From Roseomonas xinghualingensis (GTDB lineage Bacteria > Pseudomonadota > Alphaproteobacteria > Acetobacterales > Acetobacteraceae), in the NCBI RefSeq assembly GCF_025791835.1, contig NZ_JAOXLP010000023.1, positions 1 to 51,881 on the forward strand: 51,881 nt of DNA, given 5' to 3'. This document shows, in pieces, positions 1-8,701 of the stretch (the stretch's first letter is position 1; each line of letters begins with the position of its first letter). The position numbers were made by a program, and so were the translations under genes. Below the pieces are notes generated by a model that searched no databases, had not been told where the DNA came from, and worked only from the letters and a program-made list of their open reading frames with translations.

Positions 1-271
1 CGACGCTTGGAGCTCGGCTCGAACACGCGGCGTCGTTCGGGCTGAACCGTGAAGACCGCCTGCCATAGGGCATCCTCCCCCTCGCGGGTCAAAGATGCAC
101 CACTACTCCCCGGGACTGCACACCTAGAACGAAAACCCAATCAGGTATGACCGGGTTGGATAGGAAGCAGACGCCAGCGGCGTCTACGGACTATCTTCGA
201 GGGATCTACACTCGTTGGTTTTGAGGTCCTGGCTGCTCAGTTGGGATCTTTAGAATCCTGGCGCTTTCTCG
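1..271. other. Left edge, no firm gene
   Basis: No complete gene is visible. On the minus strand one frame is open from about position 130 to the window edge and reads like a protein (it contains LTREGEDALWQAVFTVQPE), but I see no ATG, and an ATG preceded by a GGGGGAGG-like site at 73 lies in another frame. It could be the start of a gene running off the left edge or a broken remnant. Around 148-172 there is a short motif (CCGGGTTGG then GGAAGCAGA) that resembles one at 31308-31330. Confidence 0.3.
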
Positions 272-838
272 CTACTGCGACGGTGAGGTGCCAGGGCGAA
301 GATACGTAAACATGTGCGCGACATAGTCGGCCTTGCCCAACTCGACGCCTTGGGCGCGAAGTATCGCATAGGCGGTCATCACGTAAAAATAGAACTGCGG
401 CAGCGCCCAGTCGCGGACGTATTGCTCGGCAGTGAGGTCAAACACCATGCCTTGGGGCAGCGCGTGGGCAATCGGCATCGCTGGGTCCACCGCAGGAGCG
501 TCGGCTGCGGCAGCCTCCACCACAGCCATGGTCTCGGCGATCCTCATCCGCGCGTCCGCGATCGAGCCGGGGCGCTCGGCCGCATTCCGTCCTTCGTCCA
601 GCAGGATCGCCACTGAAGCGGGAAATTCCTGTCCTCGCAGCCGGAACATGCCTTCCTGTGCCTGCACGCAAGCGAAGCGGACCTGGGTGGACAGCGGGAA
701 CATGTCAGGGGCAAGACGTGCGGCGAGCAGAGATTCCGCCCCACCATTCGGCCTCTGCGCCTCGGCCTTACCCAGCCAAGCGGATAGCGCCCTGAGCATC
801 TGCATGTAGGTTGGGGACAGAACGTCAGGCAACGTCAT
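272..838 (-). CDS. DUF1993 family protein
   Basis: Protein of 188 residues matching the DUF1993 pattern: an N-terminal helix with LSPTYMQMLRALSAWL, a central LAPDMFPLSTQVRFAC segment and a C-terminal DWALPQFYFYVMTAYAILRAQGVELGK. The family is uncharacterised; its fold is thought to resemble the DinB/YfiT helical bundles, so a small-molecule role is possible but not shown. I chose the ATG at 838 because an AGAAGAG ribosome site lies about 8 bases before it; a start at 886 would add 16 unconserved residues. It stands alone, facing away from the left edge. Confidence 0.8.
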   Translation of the reverse strand: MTLPDVLSPTYMQMLRALSAWLGKAEAQRPNGGAESLLAARLAPDMFPLSTQVRFACVQAQEGMFRLRGQEFPASVAILLDEGRNAAERPGSIADARMRIAETMAVVEAAAADAPAVDPAMPIAHALPQGMVFDLTAEQYVRDWALPQFYFYVMTAYAILRAQGVELGKADYVAHMFTYLRPGTSPSQ

Positions 839-1031
839 ACAAGTTATCTCTTCTGGGGCCTGTAGAGCATGGCGTCGATCACTCATCCGCGCCAGCCGAG
901 CCGTGGAAGAATCAATGAGGATGAACCCATGACAGCTTGGTTAGCCATTGCTGATCATGTTTTCACCCCCAGGCTGTAGGCGGCATCCCCGCCTCCAGCC
1001 CAATCACCTCCCGCGGTGGGATTCTTGTGGT

Positions 1032-2036
1032 TCAGCCGCGGCTCGTGAGGTTCATCGGCTCTGCAATCCAATTATAACCCTGCCCGGCACGGACAACATG
1101 GCCCAGCCCCGGCCAGGGGAAATGATAGGACAGCACCTCATGCTTGTCGGTCGCGAGCCTGTCCAGCATCCGGCTGCGGCTCTGCGCAGATTGCTTGGGA
1201 TCGGTGTCGAAGGAGAATTCCCACAGCGGCCGCTGCAGCAACAGAATATGGTGATGTGCGAGATCGCCGCTGTAGACCATGGTCTTCCCGCCGGAAGAAA
1301 TCGCGTAGCACATGTGGCCCACCGTATGCCCCGGCGTCGCGATCGCGGTGATGCCGGGCGCGACCTCAGCGCCATCCCGCACCATCACCATGCGGTCGCG
1401 GTAGGCTGAAAGATTCTTCTTCGCGCCATCGATGAAGGCGGTCATGAAGGCCGGACCGCGCTTGTTACCATCATCGGTCCAGTAGCGCAGATCGGCTTCG
1501 CTCAGCGCCACCTGCGCATTTGGGAAGTTCAGCTTCCCTTCGGCATCGACAAGCGCCCAGCAATGGTCGCAATGCGCGTGACTCAGAACAACGAGATCGA
1601 TCTGCTCCGGCTGGATCCCCGCCACGCGCAGATTGGCGAGAAGCCGCCCAGTGGTGGGCCCGAACATGCGGCTGTCCGCGCCCATGCTGTCGCCCATGCC
1701 CGTGTCGAACAGGATGAGCTGGCGCCCCGTGTTCAGCACCAGGGTATTCTGCTCCAGCGTCGCCTCGTCCGGCGGCAGGAAGTTGTCGCGAAGCAATCCC
1801 AGGATCTCGCCGGGCGGTGCGGCGGGAAAAGCCGGCTCCGGCTTACCTAGCGGCAACCGCCCGTCTGATACGACCGTCGCTTCGTACTCACCGAAGGGGA
1901 AGCGGTACCATCCCGGTGGCACGTCCCTGCGGAAAGGGGCGGCAGCCAGGGCACCGCGTGGAGCGCCCGGAAACAGGCCTGAACCCAGTGCAAGGCCCAC
2001 GGCACCACCGAAAAGAGCACGCCGCTCCAGTGTCAT
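1032..2036 (-). CDS. Secreted MBL-fold metallo-hydrolase
   Basis: Metallo-beta-lactamase-fold hydrolase of 334 residues. The N-terminus has paired arginines followed by a hydrophobic stretch (residues about 5-31, ERRALFGGAVGLALGSGLF, ending near ALAA), resembling a Tat or Sec export signal. The zinc motif HAHCDH is preceded by DLVVLS, and a second metal site is indicated by TPGHTVGH and by YSGDLAHH. The layout resembles the AttM/quorum-quenching-lactonase-like and methyl-parathion-hydrolase-like subgroups, but the substrate cannot be told. GGAGGAAA sits about 8 bases before the ATG at 2036. It follows the kinase gene on the same strand with a 175-base gap, so co-transcription is possible. Confidence 0.85.
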   Translation of the reverse strand: MTLERRALFGGAVGLALGSGLFPGAPRGALAAAPFRRDVPPGWYRFPFGEYEATVVSDGRLPLGKPEPAFPAAPPGEILGLLRDNFLPPDEATLEQNTLVLNTGRQLILFDTGMGDSMGADSRMFGPTTGRLLANLRVAGIQPEQIDLVVLSHAHCDHCWALVDAEGKLNFPNAQVALSEADLRYWTDDGNKRGPAFMTAFIDGAKKNLSAYRDRMVMVRDGAEVAPGITAIATPGHTVGHMCYAISSGGKTMVYSGDLAHHHILLLQRPLWEFSFDTDPKQSAQSRSRMLDRLATDKHEVLSYHFPWPGLGHVVRAGQGYNWIAEPMNLTSRG

Positions 2037-2211
2037 GTCCGCTTTCCTCCGATGGTTTCTTCTTGCTGTTCATCACCCGGCGCACCGCATCGCGGCGGAG
2101 CAAGAAGGTGGCTGGCCCATCGGAGATGCGGCAAGCACGGAATGCCGCCCCATCGCCTTAATGAAATCGCTTTCTCGTGTACCGCTCGGGCAGAACCGTA
2201 GAAATGCACCC

Positions 2212-3177
2212 TCAGAACGCCCGCCGCTTGCGCAAGGGCGGCACGTCGGTCGCCCTCGCCAGCAGCTCCTCCAGCGTCGCCCGGTCCGGCGTCCGCCCAT
2301 CCCGCGCCCGCAACGCCCCCGCCGCCGAGGCGAAGCGCAACGCATCCTCCACCCCCTGCCCCTCGGCCAAGGCCAGCGCATAGGCACCGTGGAACACATC
2401 CCCCGCGCCCGTCGTGTTGGTCGCCTCCACCGGGAAGACCGGCCTCAGCCCCGCCTTCTCCATCCCCGGCCTGAGCCAGAGACTTCCCTTCTCCCCCAGC
2501 GTCACAGCAGCCAGCTTCAGCGGTCCCGCCTTCAGCACCCGCGCCAGTCCTTCCTCAGGCGGCACGCCCGGCGCGAAGATCGAAAGCCCCGTCATGGCGA
2601 AGATCACATGGTCGGCCAGCGGCGCCAGCTGCCGCAGCACCCGCTCCTCGGTCTTCTCGGCATCCATGACGCTTGGCACCCCACGCGCCCGCGCCACCCG
2701 GAACGCAACCTCCGCCGCCTCCGGCCAGCGCGGATCGCATAGCAGCGCCCCCGCCTCCGCCAGCCGGTCCAGCGGCAGGCCCGATGGATCGGTGGGCAGC
2801 CTCTCCCCGCGATAGGTCACGATGCTCCGCTCGCCACGCTTGTCCACGATCACGGCCGAAAGCGGCGTCCGCGCCCCCTCCGCCATGACCAGCCCGGACG
2901 CATCCACCCCCTCATCCTCCAGGGCCTGCCGCAGCTCCTCCCCGGCCTCGTCCCGGCCCACGCGTCCCCAGAACACCGCCCGCCCGCCCAGCCGCGCCAC
3001 CGCAATCGCGGCAGTGGCCGCCATCCCACCCACGCTGCGCGCATAGCCGCGCGCCGTGGTCTTGGAGGGTGGAAGATCCACCTCATCCACACGAAAGGTA
3101 TGGTCGGTCACCACCTGCCCGACGCAAACCACCTCCGCCTTCCCGCCGGACCTCTTGAAAGCCCCCTCCAAGACCAT
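2212..3177 (-). CDS. PfkB-family carbohydrate kinase
   Basis: Ribokinase-like kinase of 321 residues that would phosphorylate a sugar or nucleoside with ATP in the cytoplasm. The N-terminal strand VVCVGQVVTDHTF and GGMAATAAIAVARLGG give the substrate side; the C-terminal signature NTTGAGDVFHGAYA carries the catalytic Asp and anion hole. Sequence alone does not identify the sugar. The start at 3177 is favoured by GGAAGAGGGG upstream and by the domain beginning just after it. This ATG overlaps, base for base except one, the start codon of the divergent pseudouridine synthase, so each promoter must lie inside the other gene or the transcripts have very short leaders. Confidence 0.85.
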   Translation of the reverse strand: MVLEGAFKRSGGKAEVVCVGQVVTDHTFRVDEVDLPPSKTTARGYARSVGGMAATAAIAVARLGGRAVFWGRVGRDEAGEELRQALEDEGVDASGLVMAEGARTPLSAVIVDKRGERSIVTYRGERLPTDPSGLPLDRLAEAGALLCDPRWPEAAEVAFRVARARGVPSVMDAEKTEERVLRQLAPLADHVIFAMTGLSIFAPGVPPEEGLARVLKAGPLKLAAVTLGEKGSLWLRPGMEKAGLRPVFPVEATNTTGAGDVFHGAYALALAEGQGVEDALRFASAAGALRARDGRTPDRATLEELLARATDVPPLRKRRAF

Positions 3178-3913
3178 GCGCGACCCCTCTTCCCTGCCCA
3201 GCTGGCTCGCCGGGCGGATTCTGCTCATCCGGCCCGAGGCAATGGTGATCGACAAGCCCGCCGGCCTGCCCCTCGATCCCGGCCGCCCGAAGCCGGGCAT
3301 CTCCGGATCCAACCGGGGGACCAACGCCAGCCTTGCCGATTGGCTGCCCCTGCTTCAGCTCGGCAAGCGCCACCTGCCCCAGCCCGCCCACCGGCTGGAC
3401 CAGGACACCGCCGGCTGCCTCGTCCTCGGCCGCACCAAGCCCGCCTTGGCCGCCCTCAACACCCTCTTCGCCGAGCGCCGCGCGGAAAAGACCTACTGGG
3501 CCCTCGTCACCGGCCAACCCCGGGGCGAATCGGGCACCATCGACGCCCCGCTACGCAAGATCAGCAGCCGTGAGGCCGGCTGGCGCATGGAGGCGCATCC
3601 GGACGGACAGCCCGCCCGCACCGCCTGGCGCGTCCTCGGGCGCTCGGAGGATACCGCCTGGCTGGAACTCCGCCCGACCACAGGCCGAACCCACCAGCTG
3701 CGCGTCCATTGCGCCCTGCTCGGCTGCCCCATCCTCAACGATCCGCTTTACGGTCGTCTCCCTTCCGTTCCCGGGCGCGCGCCGCCTGGCCCCATGCATC
3801 TTCTCGCCCGGGCCATTGCCCTTCCCCTCGACCCACCCCTTGCCGCCACCGCACCGATTCCCCCGGAAATGGCGGCAGCCTTCGCCCGCTGCGGCGCCAC
3901 ACCCGGCGCCTGA
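3176..3913 (+). CDS. RluA-family pseudouridine synthase
   Basis: Protein of 245 residues with the RluA catalytic domain and no S4 RNA-binding domain, like E. coli RluA in layout. Seen: MVIDKPAGLPLDPG near residue 23, the catalytic loop AHRLDQDTAG with its Asp, then RPTTGRTHQLRVHCALLGCPILNDPLYG. It should convert uridine to pseudouridine in rRNA or tRNA; the target position cannot be read from sequence. The start at 3176 keeps the first beta strand but has no purine-rich ribosome site. ATG 3242 or GTG 3245 has GAGG close upstream but would cut into the fold. A leaderless message would reconcile this. Confidence 0.85.
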   Translation: MRDPSSLPSWLAGRILLIRPEAMVIDKPAGLPLDPGRPKPGISGSNRGTNASLADWLPLLQLGKRHLPQPAHRLDQDTAGCLVLGRTKPALAALNTLFAERRAEKTYWALVTGQPRGESGTIDAPLRKISSREAGWRMEAHPDGQPARTAWRVLGRSEDTAWLELRPTTGRTHQLRVHCALLGCPILNDPLYGRLPSVPGRAPPGPMHLLARAIALPLDPPLAATAPIPPEMAAAFARCGATPGA

Positions 3914-4034
3914 TGCCCGCGGTTGACGCATAGCGCTGGGCGCCGACCGCCCGCGAGTTGCACCCCGCACGGCAGCGCACGATTGTTTGACGTGTCCTGT
4001 CCCTCCCTGCCAAAACCATGACGGTTGGGATCGA

Positions 4035-5780
4035 ATGACGATGCCAGAGGGCTCCCACACGACCACGCTCCTGCCCGCCTCTCCCTTCCCAGGCGGGAGC
4101 GATGCCGCGCATGCCCAGCGGGGGCGCCGCCGCTGGACGCTCAGCCAGCGCCTGGCCTTCGTCTATGGCTGCATCTCCTTCGTCATCCTCCTCGGCGCCG
4201 GCCTCTTCACCTGGTGGCAGGCCTCCCTCCTCTCCGCGCGCAACGAGGACCTGGCCATCGCCGAAACCCGGCGCATGGCCGAACGCATCGGCAGCGTACT
4301 GGCACAGGCCCATCAGGGCATCTCCGTCCTCGCCTCCATGAATCCCCCGTCCCATGGGCCCGAGGCGTGCCAGACGATGCTCAACGCCGCCCATCTCACG
4401 ATGGACGCCATGGTTCGCCACCTCCTCGTCATCGATGCGAACCGCCGGATCGCCTGCTCCACGCTTGCCTCCTCCGTCGAATATGTCGGAGCCGACACCG
4501 TCATCCGCACGGCGGAGCTGACCGGCCGCCCCGTCACCGGCGCCTTGCGCCAGTCAGCCCTGGGCCTTGGCACGGTGATCGGCGCTGGCCACCCGATCCG
4601 CCGCAACGGCCGGCACGAGGGCGTCGTCCTCGCCACGGTGACGGTAAGAGACCTGCGGGAGGTCACCGCCAGCAACCTTCCGAACTTCCAGGGCCTGCGC
4701 GTCTGGCTCGTCGATGCAGCGGGCGAGAGCGCCAGCCTTGTCGGCCCCGAGGCACCGCTGCCGCGCCTCCCCGACGCGCTGCGCGCCTCCTTGCGCGCCC
4801 CACACATGGAAGCCGGCATCGCCCTGGCGGATGATCAGTTCCTGATCGAGGCACGTGCGACGGACGACCTCGCCGTCATCGCCGCCCTGCCCGAGCGCGC
4901 CATCCGTGCCGGCGCGCCGCTCGAAGTGGCGTTGCCGCCCCTGATCCTCGCCTTCATGCTCCTCGCCGGGCTGGGCGCGCTGTTCTGGTCGGTCCAGCGC
5001 TTCGTCGTCGCCCCGCTCGAGGCGGCCACCCGCCGCCTGGAAGCCTTCGAGAACGCCCCACCCGGCACCAACCTCGCCCTGGATACGGAGATCGACGCCG
5101 CCTCGGACGTGTCGGATCTCATCCGCCGCCTCGGCGCCACCCGCACCACCCGCGACGAAGCCATCCGCCTGCGCGACATGCTGCTGCGGGAAGCCCATCA
5201 CCGCATCAAGAACCACCTCGCCCTCGTCGCCTCCTTCCTGCGGCTGCAGGAGCGGCAGCTTTCAGACCATGCAGCGCTCCAGGCACTGCGCGCCGCGCAG
5301 AACCGCATGGTGGCCATCGGGATGACCTATGAGCTGCTGCATGACGGTGCGGGCCAGTTCGTCGCGCTCGACAAGATGCTGGATCGCTTCTGCCGCGCGC
5401 TCGCGGCCCGCGATCTCACCGAGGGCCACGCCACCCAGATCCTGGCCGATCTGGCCCCGCTGGAGGTGCCGGCCGACATCGCCGTGAAGATCGGACTGGT
5501 GGTGAACGAGTTAGCCACCAATGCCCTGAAATACGCCTTCGTCGGCCGCGGCCCCGGCACGATCCGCGTTGCCCTGCGCCCCGCCGGGACCGGCGGCTTC
5601 ACCCTGCGCATCGCCGATGACGGCGCGGGCATGCCCAACGAGCCCAGCCGCGGCCTTGGGCTGACGGTGGTGGACAGCCTGCTCCGTGGCATCGATGCGA
5701 GCATTGAGCGCCAGCCCGGCCCCGGCACAGCCTTCCTCATCACCTGGCTACCGCGCGGCACGCCCAAGCCTGTTGGCTGA
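4035..5780 (+). CDS. Membrane sensor histidine kinase (HisKA_2/HWE-like)
   Basis: Sensor kinase of 581 residues. One membrane segment lies at residues about 40-60 and a second near 301-325, enclosing a periplasmic sensor domain of about 240 residues similar in layout to the dCache/CHASE-type domains. A HAMP-like stretch follows, then the HisKA_2 box with LREAHHRIKNHLALVASFL (phospho-acceptor His near 387), the N box ELATNALKYAF and G box DDGAGMP. This class often signals general stress or light in alphaproteobacteria. No cognate response regulator is next to it, so it is an orphan. ATG 4035 follows TTGGGA; ATG 4041 is an alternative. Confidence 0.88.
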   Translation: MTMPEGSHTTTLLPASPFPGGSDAAHAQRGRRRWTLSQRLAFVYGCISFVILLGAGLFTWWQASLLSARNEDLAIAETRRMAERIGSVLAQAHQGISVLASMNPPSHGPEACQTMLNAAHLTMDAMVRHLLVIDANRRIACSTLASSVEYVGADTVIRTAELTGRPVTGALRQSALGLGTVIGAGHPIRRNGRHEGVVLATVTVRDLREVTASNLPNFQGLRVWLVDAAGESASLVGPEAPLPRLPDALRASLRAPHMEAGIALADDQFLIEARATDDLAVIAALPERAIRAGAPLEVALPPLILAFMLLAGLGALFWSVQRFVVAPLEAATRRLEAFENAPPGTNLALDTEIDAASDVSDLIRRLGATRTTRDEAIRLRDMLLREAHHRIKNHLALVASFLRLQERQLSDHAALQALRAAQNRMVAIGMTYELLHDGAGQFVALDKMLDRFCRALAARDLTEGHATQILADLAPLEVPADIAVKIGLVVNELATNALKYAFVGRGPGTIRVALRPAGTGGFTLRIADDGAGMPNEPSRGLGLTVVDSLLRGIDASIERQPGPGTAFLITWLPRGTPKPVG

Positions 5781-6161
5781 GCACCGCGTCCCATCTGCCA
5801 CATGCCGAAGCCGCGGACCGGCCCCCATCATCATCACGAAGCGTTACATTCGGCATATTATCCTAACATTATAGGGTCAAGCCGGGCCGGATTCTCAAAC
5901 TTCTCGGCTGAATCGCGCAGACGTGTGGAATGGGTTGCGATAACAAACCCTTTACTGATAGCCCATAGCTCGTCCCGCGCCGAAATACTCCGTGAGTATT
6001 CATAGAGCGCCCTCTCCCGCAGTTCCGGCAAACGGAATGCATTGTTGGACTCTATATTTGAAAAATAATGCACGTATTTAGCGTGCACATAAGACTGGGA
6101 ACGCTTCAGGCCACTCTCATGAAGATCGCGCATATTCGGCGCGAGCGGGGATGTATTGATC
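5781..6161. other. AT-richer intergenic island before the pectate lyase
   Basis: About 380 bases with visibly lower GC than both neighbours. They presumably hold the pectate lyase promoter, but I see no convincing -35/-10 pair. One minus-strand frame is open from 6163 to 5858 (described separately). Confidence 0.5.
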
Positions 6162-6163
6162 AT
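5858..6163 (-). CDS. Possible small foreign or relict gene
   Basis: An open frame of 101 codons with ordinary amino-acid composition (for example LPELRERALYEYSRS and DELWAISKGFVIATHSTR) in a low-GC stretch, where so long a frame is less expected by chance than in the surrounding DNA. Third-position GC is near 55 percent, far below the neighbours. AAGAG lies just before the ATG at 6163. It overlaps the first codon of the pectate lyase on the opposite strand. I do not recognise the family. It may be a real orphan, a fragment of a transferred gene, or chance. Confidence 0.25.
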   Translation of the reverse strand: MINTSPLAPNMRDLHESGLKRSQSYVHAKYVHYFSNIESNNAFRLPELRERALYEYSRSISARDELWAISKGFVIATHSTRLRDSAEKFENPARLDPIMLG

Positions 6164-7880
6164 GGCTCTTGCAGCTCACGGCTTCGCGTCGCTGAATGGC
6201 GGCACCACCGGCGGCTCCCGCGGCGAAACCGTTGCGGTTTCCACCGGAAAGGAATTGCTTGCTGCCATCGGGCAGGCCGGGTCCTCGCCACTGACCATCC
6301 GCGTCGATGGTGAGATCACCGCCTCCAACACCGGCGCCAGCCAGATCACCCTCAAGGACGTCCACAACCTCTCGATCATCGGCGCCGGCAAAGGCGCGGA
6401 GTTCGACGGCATCGGCTTCCAGGTGAAGGACGGCTCGTCCAACCTGATCTTCCAGAACCTGAAGATCCACGACGTGCGCGGCGGCGAAGGAGATGCCATC
6501 GGCATCGAGGGTGGATCCCACAACATCTGGATCGACCACAACGAGTTCTACAGCAGCAAGTCGTCCAGCAAGGACCACTATGACGGTCTGGTCGATACGA
6601 AGCGCGGCTCGGAATACATCACCATCTCGAACAACCACTTCCATGACCACCACAAGGCGTCGCTGAACGGCTTCTCCGACAGCGACCAGGGTGGCCGCTA
6701 CGTCACCTACAGTGGCAATGTGTTCGAGAATATCGGCTCGCGGGCCCCGAGCGTCCGCGACGGTGAGGTCCACGTCTACAACAACCTCTACTCGGATGTG
6801 AGCGAGTCCGCGATCAACATCCGCATGGGCGCCGAGGCGCTGATCGAGAACAACGTCTTCACGAATGTGAAGAACCCGATCGTCTCCATCGACAGCGACA
6901 AGATCGGCTTCTGGAACCTGAACGGGAACGAGTTCAACAACGTCACCTGGGGCAAGACCAGCGGCAGCGAGGCCTCCGCGCAGGACGGCAAGTCCACCAC
7001 GGACTACGACGTGCCCTACGCCTACAAGCTGGCCTCCACCGCCTCGGTGAAGGCGGATGCGCTCGCCAATGCCGGCGTCGGCAAGCTCGACGGATCGCAG
7101 GATACGGGCGCCACGCCCAAGCCCGTCACGCCGCCCAGGCCGCAGCCCGAGCCGGAAACCCCATCGGACAAGGATGACGACGACTCGTCCAAGGACGAGA
7201 CCGACAGCACGAATCCGGATGACAGCGACTCGTCCCCGGACGACGCCGCTCCGACCATCACGGCGACGGGCCGCGACGACAGCCTGACCGGCACCAGCGG
7301 CGATGACGTCATCGCCGCCAAGGGCGGCGATGACAAGGTGCTGGCCGGCGACGGCGATGACATGGTCACCGGTGGCACCGGCGCCGACAGGCTTGAAGGC
7401 GGCGACGGCAAAGACGTGCTGGACGGCGGCAACGGCCAGGACACGCTGCTCGGCGGCAATGGCGACGACACGCTGCTCGGTGGCAACGGCAAGGACACGC
7501 TGCTCGGCGGTGCCGGCGACGACACGCTGCTCGGCGGCAACGGCAAGGACATCCTGACCGGTGGCGCCGGTGCGGACCGCTTCACCTTCACCGATCTGGC
7601 GGACTCGAAGAGGGGCGGCAGCCGTGACGTCATCACGGACTTCGGCGATGGCGACGTGATCGACCTCTCCGCGCTCGATGCGATCACGGGCCAGAATGGC
7701 GACCAGGACTTCACCTTCCTGGGCAGCAAGGCCTTCACCGGCAAGGCCGGCGAGCTGCACACCATTCAGTCCGGCGACAGCACCCTGGTCGAGGGCGATG
7801 TGAACGGCGACGGAAACGCCGATTTCCAGATCGAGCTGAACGGCACCCACAACCTCGCCGCCAGCGACTTCATCCTCTGA
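6162..7880 (+). CDS. Pectate lyase (PL1-like) with C-terminal RTX repeats
   Basis: Protein of 572 residues. Residues 1-290 are a parallel beta-helix pectate lyase of the PL1 type: GFASLNGGTTGG start, NIWIDHNEFYS, SNNHFHDHHKASLNGFSDSD, and GSRAPSVRDGEVHVYNN with the catalytic-type Arg. An acidic linker of Asp, Ser and Pro follows, then about eight calcium-binding RTX nonapeptides (residues about 370-470, GGNGKDTLLGGAGDD type) and a serralysin-like C-terminal segment DRFTFTDLAD...VITDFGDGDVIDLS. There is no signal peptide, so type I secretion is expected; it would cleave polygalacturonate by beta-elimination outside the cell. I chose ATG 6162 (GGGGAT about 8 bases upstream) over TTG 6156. No ABC exporter is nearby. 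Confidence 0.9.
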   Translation: MALAAHGFASLNGGTTGGSRGETVAVSTGKELLAAIGQAGSSPLTIRVDGEITASNTGASQITLKDVHNLSIIGAGKGAEFDGIGFQVKDGSSNLIFQNLKIHDVRGGEGDAIGIEGGSHNIWIDHNEFYSSKSSSKDHYDGLVDTKRGSEYITISNNHFHDHHKASLNGFSDSDQGGRYVTYSGNVFENIGSRAPSVRDGEVHVYNNLYSDVSESAINIRMGAEALIENNVFTNVKNPIVSIDSDKIGFWNLNGNEFNNVTWGKTSGSEASAQDGKSTTDYDVPYAYKLASTASVKADALANAGVGKLDGSQDTGATPKPVTPPRPQPEPETPSDKDDDDSSKDETDSTNPDDSDSSPDDAAPTITATGRDDSLTGTSGDDVIAAKGGDDKVLAGDGDDMVTGGTGADRLEGGDGKDVLDGGNGQDTLLGGNGDDTLLGGNGKDTLLGGAGDDTLLGGNGKDILTGGAGADRFTFTDLADSKRGGSRDVITDFGDGDVIDLSALDAITGQNGDQDFTFLGSKAFTGKAGELHTIQSGDSTLVEGDVNGDGNADFQIELNGTHNLAASDFIL

Positions 7881-7896
7881 CCTCGGGGGATGAAGA

Positions 7897-7928
7897 CCCG
7901 GCCCGGACCTCCCCAAGGTCCGGGTCCC
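7897..7928 (+). terminator. Hairpin after the pectate lyase
   Basis: CCCGGACCT (7902-7910) pairs with AGGTCCGGG (7916-7924) over a CCCCA loop, and the stem can extend outward by a few bases. There is no T run, so intrinsic termination is uncertain. Confidence 0.4.
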
Positions 7929-8000
7929 GCAGGGGCCTGCCCAGGAGCCACCGGGCAAGCCCCGCGGAACCCCTGGGCGGGCAGCCGGATCAGCCCGTCA

Positions 8001-8600
8001 CTACGCCTCGCTCCGGAAGGTCACCACCTGGTAGAGGTAGAGCAGCACGATCCCACCGATCACCACATTCGAGACGGGGTTCAGATACGCGGCCACGCGC
8101 TCATGCTGCCCTTCCAGCACATAGCCCAGCCCCGCCAGTACGCCGCACCACACCGCCGTCCCAAGGCTCGTGAAGATCACGAAGGTCGGCAGCGGCATCC
8201 CCGCGATCCCCGCCGGAATGGACACCAGCGTCCGCACCGCCGGCACGAAATGCGCGAACAGCACCGCCAGCCGCCCGTGCCGCTCGAACCAGTCCGTGGC
8301 GCGGTCCACCTCGCCTGGTGAAATCGTCAACCAACGTCCATGCGCGCCTGTCCAGCGCCGTAGCCTGTCCTGCCCCACCCAGCGCGCCACCCCGTACCAG
8401 AACAGCGCCCCCAGCACCGTTCCGACGGTTCCCGCCAGCACCACGAGGAAGATGTTCAGCTTGCCCTGCGCCGCCGTGAAACCGGCCAGCGGCATGATCA
8501 ACTCCGAAGGGATCGGCGGAAACACATTCTCGGCCAGCATCAGCAACGCGATGCCGAGATATCCCGTCTGCTCCACCATCCCCGTGACCCTGTCGAACAT
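8001..8600 (-). CDS. DedA family membrane protein
   Basis: Integral membrane protein of 199 residues with the DedA (SNARE-associated/VTT) signature: ENVFPPIPSELIMPLAGF in the first re-entrant region, a mid-protein FARFVPAVR-like segment (FAHFVPAVRTLVSIPAGIAGM) and a C-terminal membrane helix. DedA proteins are implicated in lipid-carrier flipping, membrane potential and envelope homeostasis. Length is normal for the family. It lies upstream of nothing on its strand and ends close to the pectate lyase terminator region, so the two genes converge. Confidence 0.9.
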   Translation of the reverse strand: MFDRVTGMVEQTGYLGIALLMLAENVFPPIPSELIMPLAGFTAAQGKLNIFLVVLAGTVGTVLGALFWYGVARWVGQDRLRRWTGAHGRWLTISPGEVDRATDWFERHGRLAVLFAHFVPAVRTLVSIPAGIAGMPLPTFVIFTSLGTAVWCGVLAGLGYVLEGQHERVAAYLNPVSNVVIGGIVLLYLYQVVTFRSEA

Positions 8601-8701
8601 GCGCGCTCCTTCCGCCCGGCGTAGGAGGGTGAACGCGCGGCGGCCCCAAGGGCTTTACCCCCCGGTCTCTCCAGAGGTGGCGGCGATCCGGCCAGAGGCT
8701 C

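Noticed and set aside
7268..7575. Regularly spaced DNA repeats resembling a CRISPR or satellite array
   Set aside because: The periodicity is nine codons or fewer and encodes calcium-binding nonapeptides in frame; there are no unique spacers. The same holds for 29890-30450.
6117..7958. 613-codon open frame antisense to the pectate lyase
   Set aside because: Shadow of the RTX and lyase coding sequence; valine- and alanine-rich without any domain or ribosome site.
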